NCBI GenBank assembly: GCA_044341025.1
Contig: JBIISM010000001.1
Span: 1-64,000, forward strand
Length of the DNA: 64,000 nucleotides
Direction of reading: 5' to 3'
Origin: JABMMZ01 sp044341025
GTDB taxonomy: Bacteria; Bacteroidota; Bacteroidia; NS11-12g; UBA955
Under the pieces are notes generated by a model. That model was not told the DNA's origin and did not search any database. It saw nothing but the letters and a program-made list of their open reading frames with translations. Positions within the stretch are counted from its first letter, which is position 1; the number at the start of each line of letters is the position of its first letter. Shown here piece by piece: positions 8,625 to 17,675 of the stretch. The translations under genes were made by a program, and so were the position numbers.

Positions 8625-11600
8625 TTATCTCAGCAAACTAAGGGTCCCTGATAACTCGATTAACTTTCCTTCTTTTGATACAATTTTAGCTTTATAAATA
8701 TAAACATCTGCTTGGCAATCGCTGTCTTTATAGCTTCCATTCCAAGCAGTATTGTTGGCTGTTTCAAATAGTTTTTCACCCCAGCGGTTAAAGATTTCAT
8801 AACTTGCAGATTCATCAGATACGCCATAGATGCGAAACGATTCGTTTTTGCCATTTTGGTCTGGTGAAAAAGCATTGGGAATGTAATATTGTAGATACTT
8901 GAAAAACTTTATATTTTGTGAAAGGGTATCAGAACAATTATACTCATTTTCAGCATAGAGTTTGACAGAGTAGGCACTGTTTTTAGCATATATATGTGTT
9001 GGTTCGAAATCTTCACTGCTTTCTTGATCGCCCCAATACCATGTGTAATAATTGGCCCCAATACTTCTATTGTTTGTTTTGATTTCGTTTTTTATAACAC
9101 CATCTTTTAGATCACTCACTTGTATTGTAAACAAGGGTTTAGGAACAGGGTTTACAATTAAATCAAAGTGAGCGGTGTCGCTTTTGCAACCAAGATATTC
9201 TGCCTGCTTAATGATTTTAAAATGACTTATTTTTTGCGACTTATACGTTTGGATACTTGCGATATTCTGAGTGCCTGACTTAAATTCACCATAGATGCTG
9301 TCACTATAAATCCATGAAATACTGGATGCTTGTGGATGGCATTTAAGTTCAATTTCTTCAATGCGTTGACCTGCGCAAATTTTCAATATTTTTGAATTGG
9401 TCATACGAGGTTTTGCAATACTTTGAATGGTAAAGTTCATTGGATCTGAACTGCATAGGCCATTTTTTGCTTCAACCATTATATTTGAAACTTGATTTTC
9501 TTCTAAAATAGTGAGTTTTTGAGAAGGGATAAAGTTTATTCCACTGGAGGCTATTCCAATGACTGAATTGTCGTTTTGCCAATTGATTTCATCGAATTGA
9601 TTCTTTATGGTAAAATTGATTTTTTGCAAACTATCGCCACTGCAAAACTTCTTGGGATTAATAAGGTCGATTATAGGTTTGCTTTTGATGTCAATATTGA
9701 ATTGCATGGCCTGAGATTTGCATTTGCCATTGTTTGAAAAAACGGTAATTATACAATGCTGATTGGTGCTAGCGTTCAATGTGTATAGAGCTTGTATCAA
9801 TGTAATTCCAGAATCAGATATACCCATACTGTTGTTGTTGTTATACCATTTAAACTTTGCGCCATTTGTAGAACTTTTAAATACAATAGCATTTAGTTTT
9901 TCGCCAGCACAAAATTCCAAGTTTTTTTCTTGCGTGATTTTTGGAAGCCCTAAAACATTGATTTCAAAATTAAGGGTATCTGCAGGGCAAAAGTTGTTTG
10001 ATCCTATTACCTGTATCTGTGCTGTTTGGTCGTTCTCAATTCCTTGGCTTTTAAATGCAGGGATGTGTGCATTTCCTGCCGCATTTAATCCGAAAGTAGG
10101 GTTGCTGTTATACCAATCTATCTTGCAATCGCTGAGGTTAGATTTGAAAATGATTTTTGTAAGACTATCCCCAGCACATATGGTATATGAATTTACAGAT
10201 TCAAGTTTAACTTTTGATTTTATAGAAAGTTTAAAAACTTGTGGTTTTCCCCTTGCTGTATCTGCCTTTGGGTATATTACAATTTTTGCATTTTCAATAG
10301 TTGTAACATTAGGTGCTTTGAAATCTGCAATTTGTCCCCAACCAGATTTTGCCAATCCTACATTCGGATTGTCATTGGTCCAATAGTAGCGAATATTTGG
10401 ACTGTCACTCTCAAATTTTGGGAATCTTACAATATCGCCTGGACATACTGATAATGAATCAAAAGCCAAAGCCTTCATTTCTGCCCCGTAGCGCAACAAG
10501 TTTATTTCAATTGTGTCACGAATTAAAATGCATTTATTAAAGTCTGTAATGGTAATCCAATACTTGCCACTTCTATCTATAACAATACTTTCGGTGGTTT
10601 GGCCTGTCGACCATAAATATTGAGCGTTTTTGTAGTTTGCGCTTAACGTTTTCTTGTGGTAATCGATGATGCTGTCTTTGCCTAAGCTGTAGTAATTGTC
10701 CAAACTTTCTACATAAGTTGGCAATCCGATATGGCTTTTGGCATTTAGTTTTAAATAATTTAGAATGGGTTGACATTTCAATCCCAACTCCTCAGGAAAT
10801 AAAATACAGTTTAGCGTTTTAGAGCTGTACGAATTACTGGTGTATAATTTATTGTCTTTTCCTAGCTGAAGGGCGCCAATTCTTGAAGGACTTTTTAACA
10901 CTAAAATGCCATTTTTGAAAATTTGTTTTGGATTTTGATTTAGATTAAATTGAAAAACCTCACCTCTGTCTACTAAGGATGTGTATAAAAAACCATTGTT
11001 TGGCGAAAATGAGAGGCCGTAAAATGTTTGGTCGTCTCCCATGGGTAAAGTTTCATGTGCGAAGTATGTTATTCGACCAGTTTGTTTGTCGAATTTATAC
11101 AATTCAATGGTTCTGCCATGGCATTGTGCATTAGCCAAATAATTGCCATCAGTAGAAAACTTCAAATAGCCAAGTTCAATGTTCTTAGAGACACTTATGT
11201 TTTGAAAACTGCTAACCGGGCTGGTATTAATTCCGCTCGAATCGATAGAAAAACTTAAATATTCATTGCTTAACGCTTTATGCATAACAAGCCAAAACCC
11301 ATCGCTAGAACAGTTTTTTGTTACTGCAATTTTTTCATCTGAATTTTCAACAAGTATTGCATTTTTTTTGATGATTTTTCCCAGTCCTTCGTTTGCATTA
11401 ATATCTAAAATGTTATAAGTTAATAAATGGGTGTAACTCATGTTAGACTGAACACAAAACAAATAATATAAATTTGGTCTTTTAGGAAATGGAACCACCA
11501 CACAAGATGAAGTAGAAGATGGGTCGCCTTTTAAGCCAGTTCCATTTTGCATAACAACATGGTTCTTGTTCCAAACAGTAATACCGTCTGAATAAAACAA

Positions 11601-11810
11601 AAGATTGCCGTATTTATCGCTCACCGAACTACAGCCTTCAAGTGTTTTTAAGGTGTTTAATGGGGCTAAAACCTGAGGTGTTCCATTCTTAAAAGATACA
11701 TGACATGAGTTGCCGAAAATCCATTGGTCGTTTTCACCCTGCGCCTGAATTGTGTAGCTGCTGCTGAAGTGAAAAATGATTAGAATTGTTAGAGAGTAAA
11801 TTGACTTCAT
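8625..11810 (-). CDS. large secreted protein with type IX (type B) C-terminal sorting domain
   Basis: A 1061-residue exported protein. The signal peptide covers about residues 1-23 (ending YTIQAQ). The N-terminal 350 residues look like a seven-bladed propeller with repeated LLFYSDG, GYLKFSTDGNYLA and YGLSFSPNNGFLYTS segments. Residues 400-900 contain four or five Ig-like or PKD-like repeats, each with a C-x-G-[DE]-x-[LI] motif (CAGDSLTKI, CAGEKLNAI, CSGDSLQKI, CAGQRIEEI). A PKD domain follows (WYWGDQ...PTHIYA). The end is the gliding-motility-associated C-terminal domain with IPNAFSPDQNGKNE, EIFNRWGEKLFET and AWNGSY. It should be exported by Sec and then the type IX system and anchored or released. 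The binding target is unknown. Confidence 0.9.
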   Translation of the reverse strand: MKSIYSLTILIIFHFSSSYTIQAQGENDQWIFGNSCHVSFKNGTPQVLAPLNTLKTLEGCSSVSDKYGNLLFYSDGITVWNKNHVVMQNGTGLKGDPSSTSSCVVVPFPKRPNLYYLFCVQSNMSYTHLLTYNILDINANEGLGKIIKKNAILVENSDEKIAVTKNCSSDGFWLVMHKALSNEYLSFSIDSSGINTSPVSSFQNISVSKNIELGYLKFSTDGNYLANAQCHGRTIELYKFDKQTGRITYFAHETLPMGDDQTFYGLSFSPNNGFLYTSLVDRGEVFQFNLNQNPKQIFKNGILVLKSPSRIGALQLGKDNKLYTSNSYSSKTLNCILFPEELGLKCQPILNYLKLNAKSHIGLPTYVESLDNYYSLGKDSIIDYHKKTLSANYKNAQYLWSTGQTTESIVIDRSGKYWITITDFNKCILIRDTIEINLLRYGAEMKALAFDSLSVCPGDIVRFPKFESDSPNIRYYWTNDNPNVGLAKSGWGQIADFKAPNVTTIENAKIVIYPKADTARGKPQVFKLSIKSKVKLESVNSYTICAGDSLTKIIFKSNLSDCKIDWYNSNPTFGLNAAGNAHIPAFKSQGIENDQTAQIQVIGSNNFCPADTLNFEINVLGLPKITQEKNLEFCAGEKLNAIVFKSSTNGAKFKWYNNNNSMGISDSGITLIQALYTLNASTNQHCIITVFSNNGKCKSQAMQFNIDIKSKPIIDLINPKKFCSGDSLQKINFTIKNQFDEINWQNDNSVIGIASSGINFIPSQKLTILEENQVSNIMVEAKNGLCSSDPMNFTIQSIAKPRMTNSKILKICAGQRIEEIELKCHPQASSISWIYSDSIYGEFKSGTQNIASIQTYKSQKISHFKIIKQAEYLGCKSDTAHFDLIVNPVPKPLFTIQVSDLKDGVIKNEIKTNNRSIGANYYTWYWGDQESSEDFEPTHIYAKNSAYSVKLYAENEYNCSDTLSQNIKFFKYLQYYIPNAFSPDQNGKNESFRIYGVSDESASYEIFNRWGEKLFETANNTAWNGSYKDSDCQADVYIYKAKIVSKEGKLIELSGTLSLLR

Positions 11811-11912
11811 AGGCGCTGAATTTATTTGAAGACAAGTTCAATTTTAAATTCGTGGCTTATAAAAAGAAAATATTTTTTAATCTTTAAAAAAGGGCAGTCG
11901 TAATACTTTTAT

Positions 11913-12809
11913 TTACTCGTGTATGAATAAAGTTCTTACTTTATCGGCCAATTTTCGAACTTTAAGCGCATTTAAATTCAACATCACACCTGATAATACC
12001 ACCGACATACCCAATAAAACGCTTGCTGGGTAAGTGTCATTGAAAATAAATTTACCCATTATTACACCCCAAAATATTCCAATGTAACTCACACTAGAAA
12101 TTCGGGCTGCAGTATCCATTTGGTAAGCCCGTGTGATGTAGTATTGTCCGATTTGAGTAAATACCCCTGTGCCAATTAAATAGAACCAGTCCCAACCCTT
12201 TGGTATAACAAATTCTTGAGGGAAAATTAAAAAATAAATTAAAACTAAGGGCAAAGCGATCATCGGTTGATAAAAGATAATGACATCCGCGTCTTCTTTG
12301 TCTTTCATATTGCGAATGGCATTATAAGCCAAGCCAGAAAATACAGCCCCAGCCACACCCATTAAAAAATCGAAGGTGTCGACATTCGCAAAACCTTTAA
12401 CCATAACGACCCCAAAAAATGAAATGGCAAATGCAATCCATTGCATGTAGCGCACACGTTCTTTAAGGAAAACCATGGCGATTAAGGTGGTGCAAATTGG
12501 ACTGAGGTAATGGATGACAATGGCATTGGCCAATTGCATGTGCTGCAGTGTGTAGAAATAGCAAATTAAACCGCCTGCGCCGAACAAGCCTCTGGCCAAA
12601 AGAAATTTGTGGTACGTTCCCCAAGGGTAAACTTTTCTTTTCCTCAAAATGGCATAACTGATTAAGAGCGTTATTCCAGCTCTAAATAAAATGACTTCAA
12701 AAACAGGAATATGACCAATGCTTTTCACACTGAAGTTCATCCATGCAAAAGCAAAACTTGCTATTAACATGAGCTTAACTCCTGGTGAGAAAAGTTTGTT
12801 AAGGGTCAT
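11913..12809 (-). CDS. EamA/DMT-superfamily permease
   Basis: A 298-residue inner-membrane protein with about ten hydrophobic helices arranged as two EamA repeats of five. The pattern FAWMNFSVKSIGH near the N-terminus and HYLSPICTTLIAMVFLKERV at the end of the first repeat are typical of drug/metabolite exporters. The substrate is unknown. It is the third gene of the operon nucleotidyltransferase - DinB protein - permease. Its ATG at 12809 directly abuts the DinB stop codon at 12812-12810, so translation is probably coupled. Confidence 0.85.
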   Translation of the reverse strand: MTLNKLFSPGVKLMLIASFAFAWMNFSVKSIGHIPVFEVILFRAGITLLISYAILRKRKVYPWGTYHKFLLARGLFGAGGLICYFYTLQHMQLANAIVIHYLSPICTTLIAMVFLKERVRYMQWIAFAISFFGVVMVKGFANVDTFDFLMGVAGAVFSGLAYNAIRNMKDKEDADVIIFYQPMIALPLVLIYFLIFPQEFVIPKGWDWFYLIGTGVFTQIGQYYITRAYQMDTAARISSVSYIGIFWGVIMGKFIFNDTYPASVLLGMSVVLSGVMLNLNALKVRKLADKVRTLFIHE

Positions 12810-13361
12810 TTAGGCTAAAGTAATCCAGCCCTGGTTGTGGGCATGTCTTTGCAACTGGGTCAAGTGGTGTTTTCCATGCCATGCATATAAACCAATGACT
12901 TCCCCTAAGGGATATTCTCTGGCATATTCTGGGTGGAAATACTTCTTATCAAAGTCACTAAGTTCCATGGTTTTTAAAAGGTGCAACCAACGCTCATGCA
13001 AAGGAATGATCAAAGCACATGAAATGAGGGCATCAACTTCTAGGCTATCTGAGGTGCTTGCCCAAGCATTTTGGCTATAGGGTTTAACCGTTGGTATGTC
13101 TTCTGTTAGAGCGAGCTTGAAACGGGTAAAAGCCTGCATGTGGCTGTCGGCAATGTGGTGCACGGTTTGTCTGTAACTCCAACCCTCTGGTCTGTAACAG
13201 TGGAATTGATGCTCTGCTTGCAAAGACATCATAAATGAGGTTAAGGCTTTGGGGAATTTTGCGATTTCTTCTATGCAAGTGCCGAGGTATTCCTCGGTTA
13301 TTTGCTCAGGTGCTGTAAAAGGACCGTTGGCTTTTATGATTTCTTCTTGGGTGTATGTCAT
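12810..13361 (-). CDS. DinB/YfiT-like putative metal-dependent thiol transferase
   Basis: A 183-residue cytosolic four-helix-bundle protein of the DinB/YfiT group. Histidines that would bind a divalent metal are visible in QTVHHIADSHMQ (centre) and YAWHGKHHLTQL (C-terminal), spaced as in YfiT/BstA. The closing signature KHHLTQLQRHAH is typical. BstA relatives conjugate low-molecular-weight thiols to electrophiles, but the actual thiol and substrate here are not known. The ATG overlaps the stop of the upstream nucleotidyltransferase by one base (TAATG), and the permease follows without a gap. Confidence 0.82.
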   Translation of the reverse strand: MTYTQEEIIKANGPFTAPEQITEEYLGTCIEEIAKFPKALTSFMMSLQAEHQFHCYRPEGWSYRQTVHHIADSHMQAFTRFKLALTEDIPTVKPYSQNAWASTSDSLEVDALISCALIIPLHERWLHLLKTMELSDFDKKYFHPEYAREYPLGEVIGLYAWHGKHHLTQLQRHAHNQGWITLA

Positions 13362-14353
13362 TATCCGAAATTTATTTCTGCGCTGTCGCCTAGATTTAGG
13401 CTGTGAACAGTTCCTTGCAAGGAAGCGTCATTGCCAATGAGTGAATTGTTTAAAACCGCGTAATTGAGTTCTGCAAAGGGGCCGATTATGGTTTCTTTAA
13501 TAATTGATGATTCAATTATTGCATGTTCACCTATACTCACATTTGGACCAATGATGCTGTTGCTAATTCTGCATCCTTTGTCTATAAAAACAGGAGGGAT
13601 GATGATGGAGTTTTGAACCGATTCAGGATCTACCGCTTCAAAGTTTCCACGTTTTAATAGCAATTGATTGGTCTGCAAAAGGATTTCCTTTTTGCCGCAA
13701 TCAAACCATGACGTTACATTGTAGGTGTAAAAGTTAATGCCCATAGAAACCATACACATCAAGGCATCGGTAAGGTGAAACTCATTTTGGGTTTTGATGT
13801 TGCTGTCTATGATGTTGTCAAGGCAATGCATCAAATCTTTGGTTTCGTTTATTTTATAAATTCCAACCAGGGCCAAATTCGATTTTGGAATAGCAGGTTT
13901 TTCTATCAGTCTTGTGATTTTATTGTCTTCAGAGACTTCTGCAACGCCAAATTGTCTTGGATCCTCAACTTTTTTTACCCCTAGTAAAGAATTAGGGGCA
14001 TCGATAATTTCTTTCCAATCTACTTCGCAGATGGTATCACCAAAAACGATCAGTATTGGGTCGTTGTTGATTTGTTCTTTGGCCAACCAAATTGCATGCC
14101 CTGTGCCCTTTCCGGTAGTCTGAATAACAAAAGAAGCGTTGATGTTTGGATAAGATTTTGAAATATATTCTTCGATTTTATCACCTAAATATCCGATAAT
14201 AAACACAAAGTCATTGACACCAACATCCACCAATTGGTCGATGATATGGGCTAAAATGGGTTTGCCAGCAACTGGAATTAAAGATTTTGGTTGGGTATGG
14301 GTATGGGGTCTAAGTCGAGTCCCAATGCCTGCAACAGGTATCACTGCTTTCAT
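13361..14353 (-). CDS. sugar nucleotidyltransferase with left-handed beta-helix C-terminus
   Basis: A 330-residue cytosolic enzyme expected to transfer a nucleotidyl group to a sugar phosphate. The N-terminal nucleotidyltransferase domain starts MKAVIPVAGIGTRLRP and has PKSLIPVAGKP and FGDTICEVDW. The C-terminal 90 residues contain hexapeptide turns (IGPNVSIGEHAII, IIGPFAELNYAVL, SLIGNDASL). It resembles RmlA/GlmU-type proteins, and the specific sugar is uncertain. The start at 14353 is chosen over an upstream in-frame ATG at 14401 because the consensus promoter at 14381-14411 would overlap the longer form. It is the first gene of a three-gene operon with one-base and zero-base junctions. Confidence 0.85.
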   Translation of the reverse strand: MKAVIPVAGIGTRLRPHTHTQPKSLIPVAGKPILAHIIDQLVDVGVNDFVFIIGYLGDKIEEYISKSYPNINASFVIQTTGKGTGHAIWLAKEQINNDPILIVFGDTICEVDWKEIIDAPNSLLGVKKVEDPRQFGVAEVSEDNKITRLIEKPAIPKSNLALVGIYKINETKDLMHCLDNIIDSNIKTQNEFHLTDALMCMVSMGINFYTYNVTSWFDCGKKEILLQTNQLLLKRGNFEAVDPESVQNSIIIPPVFIDKGCRISNSIIGPNVSIGEHAIIESSIIKETIIGPFAELNYAVLNNSLIGNDASLQGTVHSLNLGDSAEINFG

Positions 14354-14380
14354 ATGCTGATGTTTCTTAGAATTTGAATT

Positions 14381-14411
14381 CAAAATTAAGAGGTTTAACA
14401 TGAATTACAAA
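14381..14411 (-). promoter_or_regulatory. Bacteroidota-type promoter of the nucleotidyltransferase operon
   Basis: On the minus strand TTTG (14411-14408), a 19-nt spacer, and TAATTTTG (14388-14381) match the consensus exactly. The inferred start of transcription near 14375 leaves about 20 nt before the ATG at 14353. Confidence 0.75.
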
Positions 14412-14476
14412 GCATAAGGGCTTTTAATATTCTAAATCTTCAATCCAATTTTTTGTGTAAATTTGCAAGATTCATC

Positions 14477-15481
14477 ATGGAAAAAGTAGTAAGTGGCATT
14501 CGGCCTACTGGGAAACTGCATCTTGGAAATTATTTCGGAGCAGTTAAGAATTTTATTCGTATGCAAAACGAATTTGATGCATTTTTCTTTATTGCAGATT
14601 ACCATTCTTTAACCACCCATCCAACGCCGGCCGATTTGCATAGCTCAGTTAAGCGTGTTTTGGCGGAATACATCGCCTTGGGTTTAGATCCTGAAAAATG
14701 CACCTTGTATTTGCAAAGTGACCTTCCGCAAACGGCCGAATTGTATATGTTTTTAAACATGAATGCTTATTTGGGTGAATTGCAGCGCTTAACTTCTTTT
14801 AAAGATAAAATACGAGACCAAGCAGACAATGTAAATGCGGGCTTATTAACCTATCCCGTTTTAATGGCTGCTGATATTTTATTGCACAAAGGATTGAAAG
14901 TGCCAGTTGGGAAAGACCAAGAGCAACATCTCGAGATGGCCAGAACATTTGGAAACCGATTTAACCGCTTATACAATGTCGAATACTTCCCTGAGCCGCA
15001 AGCCTTTAATTACAATCAAAATTTGGTTAAAGTTCCTGGTTTAACCGGTCAAGGCAAAATGAGCAAAAGTGCTGGAGAGGCGGATTCAATTTACATGAGT
15101 GATTCGGAAGAAGTAATGCGCAGAAAAGTGATGAAGGCCGTTACAGCTATCGTTGATGGTCCTACAGAGCCAGGTTCAGAAAAGCCTTTGCCTATTCAGA
15201 ATTTATTCGATTTGATGGGTTTGGTTTGCACCTCAGATGTTATCCAAAAATACGAGGCCGACTATTACGACGGAAGCATACGTTTTGGCGATTTAAAAAA
15301 GCAATTGGCCGATGATATGAATGGTTTTTTGGATCCCTTTAGGAGCAGAATTAACGACGTTTTAGCTGACGAAGCATTGTTGAGTAAGGTCGCCAAATTG
15401 GGCGCGGAAAAAGCGTCAGAAAGCGCCAATAAAACCATTTCTGAGGTCAGGGAAATTATTGGTTTTAAACGGTTTTATTGA
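14477..15481 (+). CDS. trpS: tryptophan-tRNA ligase
   Basis: A 334-residue class I aminoacyl-tRNA synthetase that charges tRNA-Trp. The HIGH-equivalent motif is GKLHLGNYFG, the KMSKS motif is GKMSKSAG, and the specificity segment is YPVLMAADILL. The start MEKVVSGIRPTG at 14477 matches the family; an in-frame GTG at 14453 would overlap the -7 box TAAATTTG at 14458-14465. Length is normal. It is followed after 7 nt by two membrane-protein genes on the same strand, which may be cotranscribed. Confidence 0.97.
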   Translation: MEKVVSGIRPTGKLHLGNYFGAVKNFIRMQNEFDAFFFIADYHSLTTHPTPADLHSSVKRVLAEYIALGLDPEKCTLYLQSDLPQTAELYMFLNMNAYLGELQRLTSFKDKIRDQADNVNAGLLTYPVLMAADILLHKGLKVPVGKDQEQHLEMARTFGNRFNRLYNVEYFPEPQAFNYNQNLVKVPGLTGQGKMSKSAGEADSIYMSDSEEVMRRKVMKAVTAIVDGPTEPGSEKPLPIQNLFDLMGLVCTSDVIQKYEADYYDGSIRFGDLKKQLADDMNGFLDPFRSRINDVLADEALLSKVAKLGAEKASESANKTISEVREIIGFKRFY

Positions 15482-15488
15482 ACGCTAG

Positions 15489-15983
15489 ATGCTGCTGCTA
15501 AACTACTTAAGACAGTGCCGTAAATCCAGTTTTGGTTTTTTCGTGTTTGTACTTATTGTTTTTGTGGTTTATGCCCTTCAATTGGTTTTAAAAACTGAAA
15601 TAACGCCACTTGGCTATTTTTCCTTGTACAGCAATTCAACCCCTAAGTTGGATGCCTATACCCAAATACTTCCTAGTGTAGGAGAAGATAATATTCCTGT
15701 AGACATTTATCAGTTGCCGGGCACTGGTTTTATTATGATGGAGATTTTGCCAACGCGTTACCAAATATTAAAAGGTTCAGAGAATTGCAATCAAATGAAC
15801 CACAAGTTAAAGCGCATTGGTTTGAGCGACAACAATACCTGCGATTGTGAAAAATTAAAACAGTTTACCACTTGGTATAAAGTGTATGCCAAACGCCAAG
15901 GCATCGAGTTGTCGGAACAATATAAAATTAAAGAGTTTGGATTTTTAAATGGAAAAATTAAAAGCGTCCATGATGTTCAATAA
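15489..15983 (+). CDS. hypothetical protein with one N-terminal membrane anchor
   Basis: A 164-residue protein of unrecognised family. One strong membrane helix at about residues 15-33 (FGFFVFVLIVFVVYALQLVL) is followed by a soluble domain with three cysteines (ENCNQ, TCDCEKL) and a basic C-terminus. The topology predicts a short cytosolic tail and an extracytoplasmic domain. It starts 7 nt after trpS and its end overlaps the next membrane-protein gene by 35 nt in another frame, so the two are probably expressed as a pair. No enzymatic motif was found. Confidence 0.7.
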   Translation: MLLLNYLRQCRKSSFGFFVFVLIVFVVYALQLVLKTEITPLGYFSLYSNSTPKLDAYTQILPSVGEDNIPVDIYQLPGTGFIMMEILPTRYQILKGSENCNQMNHKLKRIGLSDNNTCDCEKLKQFTTWYKVYAKRQGIELSEQYKIKEFGFLNGKIKSVHDVQ

Positions 15984-16791
15984 CCTGCAGAATTTATGGT
16001 TTTGGAAACGCTTGGTTTTAGCCTCAGTGTTTTTCTATTTTATATGGTTGTGGTATTCAGGTTTGATGCTACAAAATATTTATGATTCTCCATTTCAATA
16101 CAAAGGTGCTGATATTGCATTCTGGCTTTTGCATTGGTCGCATTTGCCAAAATTGATTTTGTACAATGGCATCACTTCAATACTGTTTTCCTTTGCTTTG
16201 ATTGGGTTTTTGTTGGCATCATTTTTTTTTATTGAAAAGAGATTTTTAACGGTCATTGCAGGCGTTTTTTTGTTGCTGTATCAATTGTTGTTCAATTATA
16301 AAGTGGGCTATCACACGCACCATTTGTACGGATTGCATTTTGCCCTTTTGCCTTTTTATTTTAAAAAGGAGAACTTTTATTTAAGTGCAAACTTTGCAAG
16401 AATTATGGTTTGTGTCACCTATTTCTTTGCTGGGTTTTTTAAGCTAATTGGCAAAGGGTATTTATCATTAGACAGTTTTTCAAATACATTGCAAAACCAG
16501 CATTCTGCCTATTTTTATTTTCATTCTGATGCCTTAAGGTCACAATTTGCATTTTGGATGATTAGCCATCCAAACATTGCTTGGAGCTTCTTTTTTCTGG
16601 CAATGCTAATGCAATTGAGTTTTATTTTGGGCCTAATGAGCAAAAGGTTTGACCTCCTTTTGTTTTTGTTTTTATTGCTTTTTCATGTAATGGATTGGTT
16701 TTTAATGAATTTGGGGATATTCATGGGCATGTGCATTATGTCTTATTTGTTGCTTTTGCCAAAATCATTTTTTAAAGACTTAAATCATTGA
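15949..16791 (+). CDS. HTTM-like polytopic membrane protein
   Basis: A 280-residue inner-membrane protein with about seven hydrophobic helices. The pattern of aromatic-rich helices, GYHTHHLYGLHFALLPFYF and ARIMVCVTYFFAGFFKL resembles the HTTM membrane domain of vitamin-K-dependent gamma-carboxylase-like proteins, but this is a pattern judgement. The start could instead be the ATG at 15970 or 15973, which would shorten the overlap with the upstream gene. The overlap suggests that the small anchored protein and this one work together. Function unknown. Confidence 0.7.
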   Translation: MEKLKASMMFNNLQNLWFWKRLVLASVFFYFIWLWYSGLMLQNIYDSPFQYKGADIAFWLLHWSHLPKLILYNGITSILFSFALIGFLLASFFFIEKRFLTVIAGVFLLLYQLLFNYKVGYHTHHLYGLHFALLPFYFKKENFYLSANFARIMVCVTYFFAGFFKLIGKGYLSLDSFSNTLQNQHSAYFYFHSDALRSQFAFWMISHPNIAWSFFFLAMLMQLSFILGLMSKRFDLLLFLFLLLFHVMDWFLMNLGIFMGMCIMSYLLLLPKSFFKDLNH

Positions 16792-16929
16792 ATTACAAAA
16801 TATGTTGAATACTATTAATCCTATTTTTTTAAGTTTTAATCATGGAATGATCCTGAATTTTTGTATTCTTTCCACATTTTGCAAAAATCCTAAGTACTTA
16901 TAGAATAATTTCAATATGTTTGCACTCAA

Positions 16930-17568
16930 ATGAGCAAAACAAAAAATAAAGTAATGCACATTGCTGTGGCAGGAAACATTGGCAGTGGTAAAACAACGCT
17001 GGCAAATATGCTATCAAAGCACTATGGTTGGGAAATTCAATTAGAGGACAATGATGACAATCCCTACATTAGCGATTTTTACGAAGACATGCAAAGATGG
17101 AGCTTCAACCTACAAGTGTATTTTTTAAATGTACGTTACAAAAACATTAAAAAAATAAGAGAGAACGGTAAGCCAGTTATCCAAGACAGAACCATTTATG
17201 AAGATGCAAATATTTTTGCACCTAACCTGCATGCCATGGGTTTGATGAGTACTAGAGATTTTGAAAATTACACCTCTTTGTTTACTTCATTAAACGATAT
17301 GATACAACCACCTGATTTGTTGATTTATTTAAGAGGAACAATTCCTACATTGGTAAAACAAATTCAGCAAAGGGGCAGAGATTATGAAGACAGCATCCGT
17401 TTGGATTATTTGAAACGTTTGAATGAACGCTATGAAGCTTGGATTTCAACCTATAATTTAGGAAAATTGGTAATTTTGAATATCGATGAATTGGACTTTG
17501 AGAATGACCCTAACGATGCCAATTTTGTGATCAATAAAATTGAAGCCGAGTTAAACGGTTTGTTCTAA
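16930..17568 (+). CDS. deoxynucleoside kinase
   Basis: A 212-residue cytosolic kinase of the dNK family that phosphorylates deoxynucleosides, probably purine ones, for salvage. The P-loop GNIGSGKT is at residues 15-22, the substrate motif VIQDRTIYEDANIF is in the centre, and the lid segment QQRGRDYEDSIRLDYL follows. Length matches deoxyadenosine/deoxyguanosine kinases. Specificity cannot be read. A -7 box TATGTTTG lies at 16915-16922, only 7 nt before the ATG, and an intrinsic terminator follows the stop. Confidence 0.92.
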   Translation: MSKTKNKVMHIAVAGNIGSGKTTLANMLSKHYGWEIQLEDNDDNPYISDFYEDMQRWSFNLQVYFLNVRYKNIKKIRENGKPVIQDRTIYEDANIFAPNLHAMGLMSTRDFENYTSLFTSLNDMIQPPDLLIYLRGTIPTLVKQIQQRGRDYEDSIRLDYLKRLNERYEAWISTYNLGKLVILNIDELDFENDPNDANFVINKIEAELNGLF

Positions 17569-17589
17569 AAAAAGACAGAAAATACTTTT

Positions 17590-17617
17590 AAAGCCTAGAT
17601 TTTTCTAGGCTTTTTTT
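17590..17617 (+). terminator. intrinsic terminator of the deoxynucleoside kinase gene
   Basis: A perfect 10-bp stem AAAGCCTAGA (17590-17599) and TCTAGGCTTT (17604-17613) with a four-T loop and a trailing T run. Confidence 0.88.
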
Positions 17618-17675
17618 ATTGCGCTACCTTTTTGTCAACTGCTGCGACGGTATCCGCATTCCCCAAAAACAAACA

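Noticed and set aside
9763..10386. 207-codon antisense frame inside the first T9SS cargo gene
   Set aside because: It lies wholly within the Ig-like repeats of the real gene on the opposite strand and shows no protein signature.
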